Of a stretch of 64,000 bases of DNA, positions 12,201 through 24,100 are shown piece after piece. The stretch's first letter is position 1, and every line of letters begins with the position of its first letter. The stretch is from Polytrichum commune (Eukaryota > Streptophyta > Polytrichopsida > Polytrichales > Polytrichaceae). Made by a program: the position numbers and the translations under genes. The notes beneath the pieces are model-generated. The model did no database searches. It saw only the letters and a list, made by a program, of their open reading frames with translations, and was not told the origin of the DNA. Where the stretch lies: the NCBI GenBank assembly GCA_950295325.1, contig OX485803.1, forward strand, positions 69,331,554-69,395,553, read 5' to 3'.

Positions 12201-13726
12201 TGAGCATGACACAAACCTTGCGGCTAATGTACAAAGGCGAAGGAGACTTGCAACGCAAGTTAAGGGAGGGATACATCAACGACCCCGAAGCACAAATACG
12301 TTTAGGTGAGCTCCGCAAAGGCAAGGTGCTCAAGGAGATCAAGTTGGTGAACGGATTGCTCAAGTATAAGCAAAGTCGGGTGTATGTGCCACAAGGCAAG
12401 TTGAGGCTATTGGTTTTGAAAGAAGAACATGATAGCCCCATTGCCGGCCATAGAGGGGAAAAAACCACCATAGCGGCGGTGTCAAGGAGGTACTATTGGC
12501 CAGGCATGAAAGAAGAAATCGCCCACTTTGTGAAGACTTGTATCAAATGCCAAGTGAACCGAGCATCTTACCAAAAGCAAGCTGGCCTATTGCAACCGTT
12601 GCCTATCCCACCGGGGCCATGGCATAGTGTGTCCATGGACTTCATCACGAGTTTGCCGGAGGCACAAGGCCACGATGCCATCTTGGTGATGGTGGACCGG
12701 TTTAGTAAGTTGGCGCATATGGTGCCAACCGTGGGAACGGCAACCGCTTTGGAGACCGCAAAGCTCTTTCTCAATGCATGGTGGAGGCATCACGGGTTGC
12801 TGAGAGTGATTGTATCCGATCGAGATCCGAAGTTCACAAGCGCATTTTGGAGGCATTTCTTTAGGAAGGTTGGAACAAAACTAACCTTTAGCACGGCCTT
12901 CCATCCCCAAACGGATGGCCAAACCGAGCGTGTGAATGGAGTCTTGAACCAATACTTGAGGAACTTTGTGAGTGCGGACCAACGAGATTGGGCGGACTAT
13001 GTGGGTTTGGCGGAGTTTAGTTATAATGCGGCCACGCACTCGGCGACCAAGCAATCGCCATTCAAGGTGGCTTATGGAGTGGATCCGCTCCAACCCGCCG
13101 ACCTAGCTCTCGAGGGGGCACATTCAACACTAGAGTTCAACCAAGATGGTGAGGACTTGGCCAAAAAGCGTGAACAAGTTTTGGAGAAGACCAAGTTGTT
13201 GTTGGAGAAAGCTCAAAAGCGCTACGAAAAACAAGTCAATGCCGGAAGACGTGAAGTGGAGTATGAGGTGGGCCAAAAGGTGTTGTTGAATGTGAAAAAC
13301 TTCACAATGCCCGAAGGCCTCACTCCAAAGTTCATGTCCAAATTTGCGGGTCCGTTTCCGATTGTGGAACGAGTGTTCAAGGACGTGTATAAGTTGGAGT
13401 TACCGCCCGAGATCAAAGTGCATCCGACATTCCATGTCTCACTACTAAAACCATTCAAGGAAGATACCTTGTGGCCCAATCGCAAACAAGTGATAAGGCC
13501 ACCTCCCGACCTTGTAGGAGATCATTTGGAATATGAGGTAGAGGGCATCCTCAAGTGTAGGAACCACAAGCGCAAAGGAAAGGAGTACTTGGTGAAGTGG
13601 CGGGGATTCCATGAGAAAGAAGCCACTTGGGTAGCGGCAAAAGACATGGTGAATGCGAAAGAGGTAGTGAAGCGCTTTGAAGAAACTAGGGCTAAAGCTT
13701 CCAATAAAAGGAAACGTAGGCATTGA
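9229..13726 (+). pseudogene. Ty3/gypsy chromovirus gag-pol, inactivated
   Basis: Gag starts at ATG 9229. Its zinc knuckle CHKCGKFGHFQAAC (CX2CX4HX4C) is at about 10182-10223. The order is protease (VDTGATHSFMS, about 10377), reverse transcriptase (YIDDILVYS, about 11406), RNase H (HTDASDFAIGGVL), integrase (zinc-binding H/C residues, then SMDFITSLP, VSDRDPKF and PQTDGQTERVN) and a C-terminal chromodomain (YLVKWRGFHEKEATW). The chromodomain marks a chromovirus. Three lesions break the frame: a one-base shift near 9655 in gag after LQWWTSK, a TGA at 10971-10973 where the family usually has arginine (APY*LNQKE), and a one-base loss near 11547 after EIEF. The copy cannot make an intact polyprotein. 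Confidence 0.95.
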
Positions 13727-13747
13727 TGAGGACATCAATCTCCTTTA

Positions 13748-13759
13748 GTGGGGGAGAGA
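13748..13759 (+). promoter_or_regulatory. Polypurine tract of the chromovirus
   Basis: GTGGGGGAGAG lies immediately upstream of the TG that opens the 3' LTR and about 20 bases after the pol stop, the expected site for plus-strand priming. Confidence 0.75.
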
Positions 13760-15490
13760 TGCTAGTAGCACACTTAGCTTGGAGGGAATGCCCTCCACAA
13801 CATGTACTTGTTCTTTGGCTTGAGGCAATAAAGTTCAACTTTAGTGGTGCAAAGAGAAAAGTATGGGATGAAGTCCTAGTCTTGTACTTGTGCTTGGTTA
13901 GTGGAAGAGGGGGAATAGATATGCCAAACTAGGTTGGGTAGGCCGAGTAATTGGGGGCCATGGCTTAGAGGGGGCTTGGATAAAACTAAGCAATCTCTTA
14001 GCCATGGGCTTGTCCGGGCGGGGGCAAGGTGATGGCGCGTGCTCATAAAAGTGCAACCCGCGAGCTAACGAGAGTTGGCGCATGGGAGTCATGAACCCAT
14101 GTCTCGAAAGAGCAAAGTGGGAACCGAGTCGGGCGGGACTTGGCATCACCCCCGTGCAATCGAGGCGTGGCTTAACAATGGAAAGCCATCTCGGAGTTGC
14201 AACCGAGACAACTTAGTGGAAGCGTTGAGGTCCAACCTAGTTGTGTCAAAATGGTAGAGTTAGGCTAGTGGAGCCTAACTTGGGAGGCCCAAAAGCAAGG
14301 GCAACCCAAGTGAGTCTCAAAGTAGGTGGGTCTAGTGTAGTTTAGGTCCTTGGACAAAGATGTCCGGGGTCACCTAAACGGACCACCTAGAAACGACACC
14401 TTTGGGACTTTGCCAAATTTGAAGATGCATTGTGGGGGTAGCGCCCCGAGGGAAACACAATGCCACACCAAGAGAGGATGGCAACTTGAGAATTGGTGTG
14501 CCGACTATGAGTATAGTCGATGAGGGCATCGACTCCATTTGGTGGGGGTGAGTGTCGCGCACCTCTCCATGAGGAGTGCCTGCAACACCATGGGCACAAG
14601 GGGGACCCCGGAGTGACACCCGGGACTTGTGGCGCCATTGGTGAGAGGGCCCAAGTACTCTTAGTGTGGGTGAGGGCCTCGGGCGTTGAGAACGCCTTTC
14701 ACCCACGGGGACTAAGAGTCATGAGGGTAAGGCCATAAGTTATGAGTAGCTTATGGCGGCGGAATTCTAGAATGCTAAGGAACACCTCAATCGGAGGTGC
14801 TAGCTAGGAGATATGTCCATTTGAGTGGGGCACTGTCCCGGGACAGCACCCTGGGACAGCAGTGACCTGGGAGTGGTGCCCGGGACTGCCAAGGTTTGAA
14901 GAGCCATAACTTCCTCAATACTTGCCCGAATGGGGCAAGTGAGGGGTCCATCGGCATCTACGCAAAGATTAGGTGACGATAGAGTGGTCGCTTAATAGCA
15001 TTAGACATCATATGTAGAAGTTATGGTCGTCTGAAGCTGCTGGGGGGGTTCTAGCCCCAGCGGCTAAGGGAAAATGTCCACTTGGCCCCAACCCTTGTAG
15101 AGAGACAAACAGATACTTGATGGTGGGGTAGGGGCCCCGCCCAAAGTCCTAGAGGCTTATATGGGTGAGGCGGCTTAGCCGACCGACCCCCCCGGAGCAT
15201 ACTTGGCAATGTGCTCCGGGTAGTTGTAGTGTTGTTTTGGCAACACGATGATCAACTCAAGAGTGGACTTCCATGGATGGAAGTCCACCTTAGCCATTGG
15301 CTACCTACTAAGGGGAGAGTCCCGAGTGCATGTGTAGGAGGGTTTGGTGACCTAGCCATGAGCTTGAAGGTCCGCGGTTTTGGGAGCTAACCATGCATGT
15401 GTGTGGGATGTGCAGGTTAGCGCTCGTGGCACTTGCTAGGTTGGAAAGGCGGTCAAGCTAAGTGAAGGAAAACTAGCAAGGGTTGCGACA
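13760..15490 (+). repeat. 3' LTR of the chromovirus
   Basis: It begins TGCTAGTAGCACAC after the polypurine tract and is taken to end ...AAGGGTTGCGACA at 15490. Two diverged inverse copies in this window (45230-46095 and about 48338-48425) support the outer end, because one starts at the equivalent CACGACCCTTGCTAG. Length is about 1.73 kb. No matching 5' LTR was seen upstream of gag. Confidence 0.65.
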
Positions 15491-18250
15491 ATGCCGGATG
15501 CTCCAGAAGAGAGCCTCCCACAAACCCACTTCAAAAAGAGGTGATTCTTGCCCTACCTATTTGTGTTGAGGAGTGTAGGCACTACACTAGGTCAAATTTG
15601 CAGCTGTTGCACATTCTGCAATCACTTTCCCAAGGCCAGTCCTCAGTTCCGATGTCAACTGCAACGGAGGGGGCTGTGCATATGTTCAAAAAAACATATT
15701 ATGGAATTAGATAATTGTATTCAATTGCTTACAATTCATCACAACCCTAAACCCTGAAATATGATCTTTAGTGTCACTAATTCTAATTGTCATCCTCAAT
15801 ACGAATTGTAAACCACAGTAGAATGTCACCAACAGTAAATGTTAACCTAACATTATTTGTTATTCCTCGTAAATTTCTTTTGGGTATATAGATTTACCAT
15901 ATGGCAATTAAGGGCAATTACCATGGTTTTTCATCCAAATTTCATTCATCCATTGACAATATTTTATCACAAGTCGCGTGACGAGAAAGCGAGAGAGGAG
16001 TGAGCATGGAGGAGTCTCGACACTTCTTGAGCTGACAACGATGACGACGCTTTACGGACGGGCAGGGTGATTGACGGAGGACAGGGGTTGAAGGTGTGCA
16101 GCCATGTTTGTTGCTTCGGTAGGGTGGAGAGGTGGCGAATCGACGAATCTTCAACTAGTTTCCAGGTGAGGCAAGTTTTCAACTTCAACCGATTGTTTTT
16201 TGAACTCAACCGGTTCATCTGCAACTAACCACCCGTTCTTCGCTAAACAAGGCATTGTAGGTGATGACATGCAAGTGCAAGCGTCATCTGCGAAGTTGGT
16301 GGACACATCAGTGCTGACGTCGACCACGGCGGAAGCGAAGACGGTCCCGTTGGAACCTGCCCTCCCTCCCTTGTTGAATGTTGTGAGCGTTGTGGACGTG
16401 CCATGTCCTTCTGCATTGCTTGTTTGCAGCGACGTCATCAAAGATGTTGCGGCCGATGCCACCATGAACAAGGCGGCATACCAAGCCATCGTCACCACGG
16501 ATATCGCCACGGTGGTGGAGGAGATAGTGCACGAGGATGGGAACAAGGCAGTGGAGTCCGACGTCATTGCTGACATTGCGGAGGACGCAGTGGATGAAGC
16601 GGTTGGGCAGTCCAGTGTGGAGAACGACGACGGGCATGCAGCGGACGAGAAAATTATAGCCATAGGCGACGAGAATGTGGTAGAGCAAGTATCGCATATC
16701 ACCACCCTTAGATAGAACCCAACAATCAATTGAAGTATTTAACGCAAAATGCCAACTGTGGTTGTGATCCTATCGAACATGGCAAGAGACATCGAATTCA
16801 ATGTCGCATCGTCGTACGCCCGTTTTTTTAGACATCTGCTTGTTGAATCGGACACATGTTCAGACGTTTAGTTCGACAAATGTGGATGTCAGCCATAACG
16901 CTCACTCATGTCTCGAATTGCCTTCCTAAAAATATGAATGTGTAACGTATTTGCAGGAGGTAAATCCAGGAAAGGTAAGGAAAATATATTTTCATTTGTT
17001 GATGTAATTTTTTTTACACAGTCTGCATATATTGGTAACGTATGGATAGAAACTCACTAACACTCGCCGTGGTGCTATGTGAATCGTTTTGGGATGTAGC
17101 AAGCGGGGAGTGCCATGAAAGCGGATGGACAAAAGAAGAAATGACATGTCAGCAAACATTCCGCGGCCGTTATCGAAGTAATTCCAAGTTCTATGCATAA
17201 TATAAACGATATCATGCATTCATGACAATGAGGTAGCATAGATGCATGCAAAGTCAATTTTGGGATGGCTAGTGATTTTGTTGTGGCATAGAACATAGTT
17301 TTTTCCATTTGTTCTATAGCTCATGCCAACGGGTAGCGACGTTTTATGTAGGACTGCAGCTTTCTAGTTGCAACATGTTGTGGAAATGAATAAAAACCTT
17401 TTTATGGCAACATATGTGTGTTTTGCAATAATTTTTATACATGTTATTTATATATATGCCCATGCTCATCTAGAATGTCATCTACCTTGACGTCAACAGC
17501 GTGTCACATACGTTCAAGTAAGCGTCCATGACAACGCCAATGCATATTGACGGGATGTTATCATGAAAAACGAGTCCCCAGACATGTTGTCTCCTATCCA
17601 TGATACCATCGACACTTGTCGTGGTAAAGACGATGAAGGAAATCACAATCTCCTACCACACATGATGGCTTCGAAAACAACGCCTAAAACTACAATATCA
17701 CAAATTTTAATATGCAAGACGAGCATGTTGTCCCCCATAACATTCTCCCATCCCACATGACGTCAACTAAAACAACGATTGCAATTGTATTTCTACAAAA
17801 TACAATATCCACGTCATTTTTTTATGCGGTTCACGCGTCATCCCACATAAAATGTAATGTCCACGTCATTTCTTTATGGGGTCCACGCGTCATCACACAC
17901 AAAATGCAATGTCCACGTCATTTCTTTATGAGGTCCAAGTGTCACCCACGTCAGCGGCGAATTCCACGTGAAAGTGGCCCTCTTGACACTGCTAGCACAT
18001 CATTTGCTTACATGGAGCTGACATGTCCTCTATGTGTCCGTCTCTAGGGACCATGGAAAACCATGTTTCATGTGATGTCACTTAAAAAACGAGCTAAAAT
18101 CGGACATGTTATATCCGTTTTCCTCATGTTTTTGGCTCGTCAATTATAACGGATTTTAGGTGACGTCCAAAAAAACAAAGTCCATGTTAAAGTGAACGCC
18201 GATAGCCGTTTTCTCCAACGTTAAAAAAAACATGTTTTTTTTATAGTGGA
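15491..18250. other. Stretch without a convincing gene
   Basis: An open stretch at 16200-16715 (plus) would give an Ala/Val/Asp-rich acidic product but lacks a good ATG context, is also open on the other strand, and matches no family I know. At 17808-17955 a 52-bp unit (a TCCACGTCATTTCTTTATG string plus an ACGCGTCATC string) repeats three times. TGACGTCA-like palindromes recur at 17480-17765. The right edge reads ...TTTTTTTATAGTG at 18248, which would be a CACTA-type right end (CACTATAAAAAAAACATG on the other strand), but no matching left end was found. Confidence 0.4.
17808..17955. repeat. 52-bp tandem repeat, three copies
   Basis: The unit contains TCCACGTCATTT, TTTATG, CACGCGTCATC and an AAAATG(T/C)AATG string. 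The first two copies are nearly identical and the third is diverged. Confidence 0.7.
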
Positions 18251-18269
18251 CGTGCATCTTGAGATACTA

Positions 18270-19010
18270 AGAAGAGAAAAGAAAACTTGTTAGTTGGTCA
18301 CTTACCGATTGGAGGAAGAGTTAATTTGTTATTTGGTTATTTAGCTAGTTGTCACCAAGAAGAAATGTTACTTGGATACTTGGCTACTTACCGACTTAGA
18401 AGAAGAGTAAACTTGTTACTTTGTTACTTGGACGCTTAGCTAGTTGCCACCAAGGAGAAGGGCTACTTAGTTACTTGGACACATAGTGACTTGGATACTA
18501 AGATAGTTACCACCCAGAGGAAACGTGTTACTTGGCAATTTGGTTACTTAAGATACTTAGAAGAGAAGGAGAAACTTGTTATTTGGCTATTTAGTGATTT
18601 GGAGGAAGAGTTAATTTGTTACATGGCAATTTATAGAAGATATACTTGGCTACATGGTCACTTGGTCAATTTGTAAAAGAGGGTTACTTGGATACTTGTA
18701 TCGATGGGTACTTAAGATATTTAGCTTTTGTAGAAAGAATTAACTGTTACTTGAAAAGAAGAGAAGACAACTGTGGCACTAGAAGAAGTACAACACTATG
18801 ACGCACAAAGAAGAAAAAAAACAAGATCTAGATCAAATATAGCAAGTAAAAATTGAGCTTAAAGAGACAACTGTGGCACATGAAGAGGTTCAACACAAGA
18901 AGAGAATTACAAACAAACAAGTTGATATATTATAAGCAACACGTGGTCAAACGAGACTACTTGAAGAGATATCATCAAGAAGAGAAATTCATTACAACAA
19001 AAGAAGACCT
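18270..19010. repeat. Low-complexity ACTTGG-rich tandem DNA, no gene
   Basis: Imperfect units of about 90 bp contain TTAGCTAGTTG(T/C)CACCAAG and TTACTTGG(A/C) strings (about 18280-18680). They are followed by duplicated text around 18770-18890 (CAACTGTGGCAC...GAAGA). There is no coding potential. Confidence 0.5.
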
Positions 19011-19214
19011 TTAAGTTATATTTAAAAGTCCATCATAATGAATACAATGTAAGGAGATTTTAAAATAAGAACGAAGACACCTACCAACATAACAAGGGAA
19101 GATAACCAAAATTAGATAAGAACAAATGACAAGGAGATTAGGAAGATTAGTCACCTTAATCCGAACGACACTTTGAATCACTACGATACGGTTAACCCTA
19201 GGAACAAGTGAAGG

Positions 19215-21184
19215 TATTTGAGCTCTCCAATTGTCAAAGAAATTCAGTTCCCCAATCCCTCCATTCATGTTTTGAGGCTCAAACATTGGGGCAAATGGAG
19301 GGTTTCCCAATCCCTCCAATAATGTTGTTAGGCTCAAACACTAGGACAAACGGAGCCTTGTCAATGAAGTAAAGTTCCCCAATCCCTCCCGTAATGTAGT
19401 CAGGCTCCAACTCTAAGACAAATGGAAGGTTGTCAAAGAAGTCAAGTTCCCTAATCCCTCCCGTAATGTAGTCAGGCTTGAACATTGGTACAAATCGAGG
19501 GTTGTCAAAGAAGTCAAGTTCTCCAATCCCTTCTGTAATGTTTTCAAGGTCAAACACTCGGACAAACGCGGGGTTTGCAAGGAAGTCAAGTTCCCCAATC
19601 CCTCCAATAATGTTGTCAGGCTCAAACACTTGGACAAACAAAGGCTTCTCAAAGAAGTCAAGTTCCCCAATCCCTCTGGTAATGTTGTCAAGCTCCAACA
19701 CTGGGACAAATGGAGGGTTCACAAAGAAGTCAATTTCTCCAATCCCTCCAATAATGTTGTCAGGCTAGAACAATTGAACAAATTGAGGGTTGTCAAAGAA
19801 GTCAAGTTCCCCAATCCCTCCGGTAATGTTACGAGGCTCGAACACTTGGACAAATTGAGGCTTGTCAAAGAAGTCAAGTTCTCCAATCCCTCCGATAATG
19901 TTGTCAGGCTTGAACAATTGAACAAGTTGAGAGTTGTCAAAGAAATCAAGTTCCCTAGGCCCTACGGTAATGTTGTCAGAATTGAACATTGGTGCAAATC
20001 GATGGTTGTCAAAGAAGTCAAGTTCCCCAATTCCTCTGGTAATGTTGTCATGCTCAAACACTCTAACAAACGGAGGTGAGTCAAAAAAAAGTCAAGTTCC
20101 CCAATCCCTTCGATAATGTTGCCAGCTCAAACACTTCTCCAGAGGAAGGGTTGTCAAAGCAGTCAAGTTGCCCAATCCCTCCGGTAATGTTATGAGGCTC
20201 GAACACTTCAACAAATTTAGGCTTGTCAAAGAAGTCAAGTTTCCCAATCCCTCCGTTAATAATATGAGGCTCGAACACTTCTACAAATGAAGGGTTGTCA
20301 AAGAAGTCAAGTTCCCCAATCCCTCCGGTAATGTTGTCATCTCAAAGACTTCTCCAGAGGGAGGGTTGTCAAAGCAGTCAAGTTCCCCAATCCCTTTGGT
20401 AATGTTGTGAGGCTCGAACAATCCAACAAATAGAGGGTTGTCAAGGAAGTCAAGTTCTTCAATCCCTGCGGTAATATTGTGATCCTCTCACAATATGACA
20501 AATCAAAGGTTGTCAAAGAAATCAAGTTCCCCAATCCCTCCGGTTATGTTGTCATGCTTGAACAATGTGACAAATTGAGGGTTGTCAAAAAAATCAAGGT
20601 CCCCAATCCCTCCCGTAATGTTACGAGGCTCGAACACTTGGACAAATTGAGGCTTGTCAAAGAAATCAAGTTCCCCAATCCCTCCGGTAATGTTATCATG
20701 CTCGAAAACTCTGACAAACGGAGTGTTGTTAAAGAAGTCAAGATCCCCAATCACTCTGGTAATGTTATCATGCTCTCACAGTCTGACAAATCAAGGGTTG
20801 TCAAAGAAGTCAAGTTTCCCAATCCCTCCGGTAATGTTGTCAGGCTCCTACACCATGACAAATCCAGGGATGTCAAAGCAGTCAAGTTCCCCAATCCCTT
20901 CGGTAATGTTGTCAGCCTCGTACAACCTGACAAATCGAGGGTTGTCAAAGAAGTCAAGTTCCCAATCCCTCCGATGATGTTCTCAGGCTCCTACACCATG
21001 ACAAATTGAGGGTTGTCAAAGAAGTCAAGTTCCCCAATCCCTCCGGTAATGTTATGAGGCTCGAACATTTGGACAAATTGAGGTTTGTCAAAGAAGTCAA
21101 GTTCTCCAATCCCTCCGATAATGTTGCCAGGCTTGAACAATTGAACAAGTTGAGGGTTGTCAAAGAAATCAAGTTCCCTAGGCC
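19215..21184 (-). pseudogene. Decaying LRR array downstream of the receptor stop codon (about 27 units)
   Basis: The same 72-bp LRR units continue past the receptor's TAG for almost 2 kb, with intact stretches such as [21 protein letters not shown]. The run is broken by a one-base loss near 20959, a TGA near 20751, base gains near 20085 and short deletions near 20125 and 20340. The block with the terminating codon is itself duplicated: the same CCCTAGGCCCTACGG context occurs at 19953 and 21176, about 17 units apart. These units could form a long 3' UTR or be untranscribed remnants. Confidence 0.75.
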
Positions 21185-24100
21185 CTACGGTAATGTTGTC
21201 AGAATTGAACATTGGTGCAAATCGATGGTTGTCAAAGAAGTCAAGTTCCCCAATCCCTCCGGTAATGTTGTTAGCCTCGTACAACCAGACAAATCCAGGG
21301 TTGTCAAAGAAGTCAAGGTCCCCAATCCCTCCCGTAATGTTACGAGGCTTGAACACTTGGACAAATTAAGGCTTGTCAAAGAAGTCAAGTTCCCCAATCC
21401 CTCCGGTAATGTTGTCATGCTTGAACAATGTGACAAATCGAGGGTTGTCAAAGAAATCAAGGTCCCCAATCCCTCCGGTAATGTTACGAGGCTCGAACAC
21501 TTGGACAAATTGAGGCTTGTCAAAGAAGTCAAGTTCCCCAATCCCTCCGGTAATGTTGTCATGCTCGAACACTCTGACAAACCGAGGAATGTCAAATCAA
21601 TCAAGTTCCCCAATCCCTCCGGTAATGTTATCAGCCTCGTACAACCTGACAAATCAAGGGTTGTCAAAGAACTCAGGTTCCCCAATGCCTCCGGTAATGT
21701 TGTCAGGCTCCTACAGCTTGACAAATTGAGGGTTTCCAAAGAAGTCAAGTTCCCCAATCCCTCCGGTAATGTTACGAGGCTCGAACACTTGATAAAATTG
21801 AGGATTGTTAAAGAAGTCAAGTTACCCAATCCCTTCGGTAATGTTTTGAGGCTCGAACAATTCCACAAATAGATGGTTGTCAAAGAAGTCAAGTTCCTCA
21901 ATCCTTCCGGTAATGTTGTCAGCCTCGTACAACCTGACAAATCGAGGGTTTCCAAAGAAATCAAGTTTCCCAATCCCTCCGGTAATGTTGTCATGCTCGA
22001 ACACTGTGACAAACGGAGTTTTGTCAAAGAAGTCAAGTTTCCCAATCCCTCCGGTAATGTTGTCAGGCTTGAACATTGGTACAAACCGAGGGTTGTCAAA
22101 GAAGTCAAGTTCCCCAATCCCTGAGGTAATGTTGTCATGCTTGAACAATGTGACAAATCAAGGGTTGTCAAAGAAGTCAAGGTCCCCAATCCCTCCGGTA
22201 ATATTACGAGGCTCGAACACTTGGACAAATTGAGGCTTGTCAAAGAAGTCAAGGTCCCCAATCCCTCCGGTAATGTTGTCATGCTTGAACACTGTGACAA
22301 ACGGAGTTTTGTCAAAGACGTCAAGTTTCCCAATCCCTCCGGTAATGTTGTCAAGCTTGAACATTGGTACAAACCGAGGCTTGTCAAAGAAGTCAAGTTC
22401 CCCAATCCCTGAGGTAATGTTGTTATGCTTGAACAATGTGACAAATCGAGGGTTGTCAAAGAAGTCAAGGTCCCCAATCCCTCCGGTAATGTTATGAGGC
22501 TCGAACACTTGGACAAATTGAGGCTTGTCAAAGAAGTCAAGTTCCCCAATCCCTCCGGTAATGTTGTCATGCTCGAACACTGTGACAAACGGAGTTTTGT
22601 CAAAGAAGTCAAGTTTCCCAATTCCTCCGGTAATGTTGTCAGGCTTGAACATTGGTACAAACCGAGGGTTGTCAAAGAAGTCAAGTTCCCCAATACCTGA
22701 AGTAATGTTGTCATGCTTGAACAATGTGACAAATCTAGGGTTGTCAAAGAAGTCAAGGTGCCCAATTCCTCCGGTAATGTTACGAGGCTTGAACACTTGA
22801 TAAAATTGAGGCTTGTTAAAGAAGTCAAGTTCCCCAATCCCTTCGGTAATGTTTTGAGGCTCGAACAATTCCACAAATTGATGGTTGTCAAAGAAGTCAA
22901 GTTCCCCAATCCTTCCGGTAATGTTGTTAGCCTCGTACACTCTGAGAGACAAAGTGTTCTCAAAGAAGTCAAGTTCCCCAATCCCTCCGGTAATGTAGTC
23001 AGGCTCCTACACCGTGACAAATTGAGGGTTGTCAAAGAAATCAAGTTCCCCAATCCCTCCGGTAATGTTTTGAGGCTTGAACACTTGGACAAATTGAGGC
23101 TTGTCAAAAAAGCGAAGGTCCCCAATCCTTCCGGTGGTATTGTCATGTTCGAATACTCTGACACACAGAATGTTGTAAAACAAGTCAACTTCCACAATCC
23201 CTTCGGTAATGTTACGAGGCTCGAACACCCCCACAAATCGAAGATTATCAAAGAAGTCGAGTTCACCAATCCTTCTCGTAATGTTGTCATGCTCGAACAC
23301 TCTGACAAACAGAGTCTTCTCAAAGCAGTCAAATTCTCCAATCCCTCCGGTAATGTTGTCAGCCTCGTACAACCTGACAAATCGAGGGTTTCCAAAGAAC
23401 TCAAGTTCCCCAATCCCTCCGGTAATGTTGTCAGGCTCCTACAGCTTGACAAATTGAGGGTTTCCAAAGAAGTCAAGTTCCCCAATCCCTCCGGTAATGT
23501 TGTCAGCCTCGTACAACCTGACAAATCGAGGGTTTCCAAAGAAATCAAGTTTCCCAATCCCTCCGGTAATGTTGTCATGCTCAAAAACTGTGACAAACGG
23601 AGTTTTGTCAAAGAAGTCAAGTTTCCCAATCCCTCCGGTAATGTTGTCAGGCTTGAACATTGGTACAAACCGAGGGTTGTCAAAGAAGTCAAGTTCCCCA
23701 ATCCCTGAGGTAATGTTGTCATGCTTGAACAATGTGACAAATCAAGGGTTGTCAAAGAAGTCAAGGTCCCCAATCCCTCCGGTAATGTTACGAGGCTCGA
23801 ACACTTGGACAAATTGAGTCTCGTCAAAGAAGTCAAGTTCTCCAATCCCTTCGGTAATGTTTTGAGGCTCGAACAATTCCACAAATTGATGGTTGTCAAA
23901 GAAATCAAGTTCCCCAATCCTTCCGGTAATGTTGTCATGCTCGAAAACTCTGAGAGACGGAGTGTTCTCAAAGAAGTCAAGTTCCCCAATCCCTCCGGTA
24001 ATGTTGTCATGCTGTCACAGTCTGACAAATCAAGGGTTGTCAAAGAAGTCAAGTTACCCAATCCCTCTGGTGATGTTGTCAAGCTCCTACACCATGACAA

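Noticed and set aside
9645..13726. An active retrotransposon
   Set aside because: Two frameshifts and one internal stop interrupt gag-pol, and the 5' LTR is not visible.
16200..16715. 171-codon open stretch as a gene
   Set aside because: No good ATG start, low-complexity acidic composition, open on both strands, no recognised domain or splice partners.
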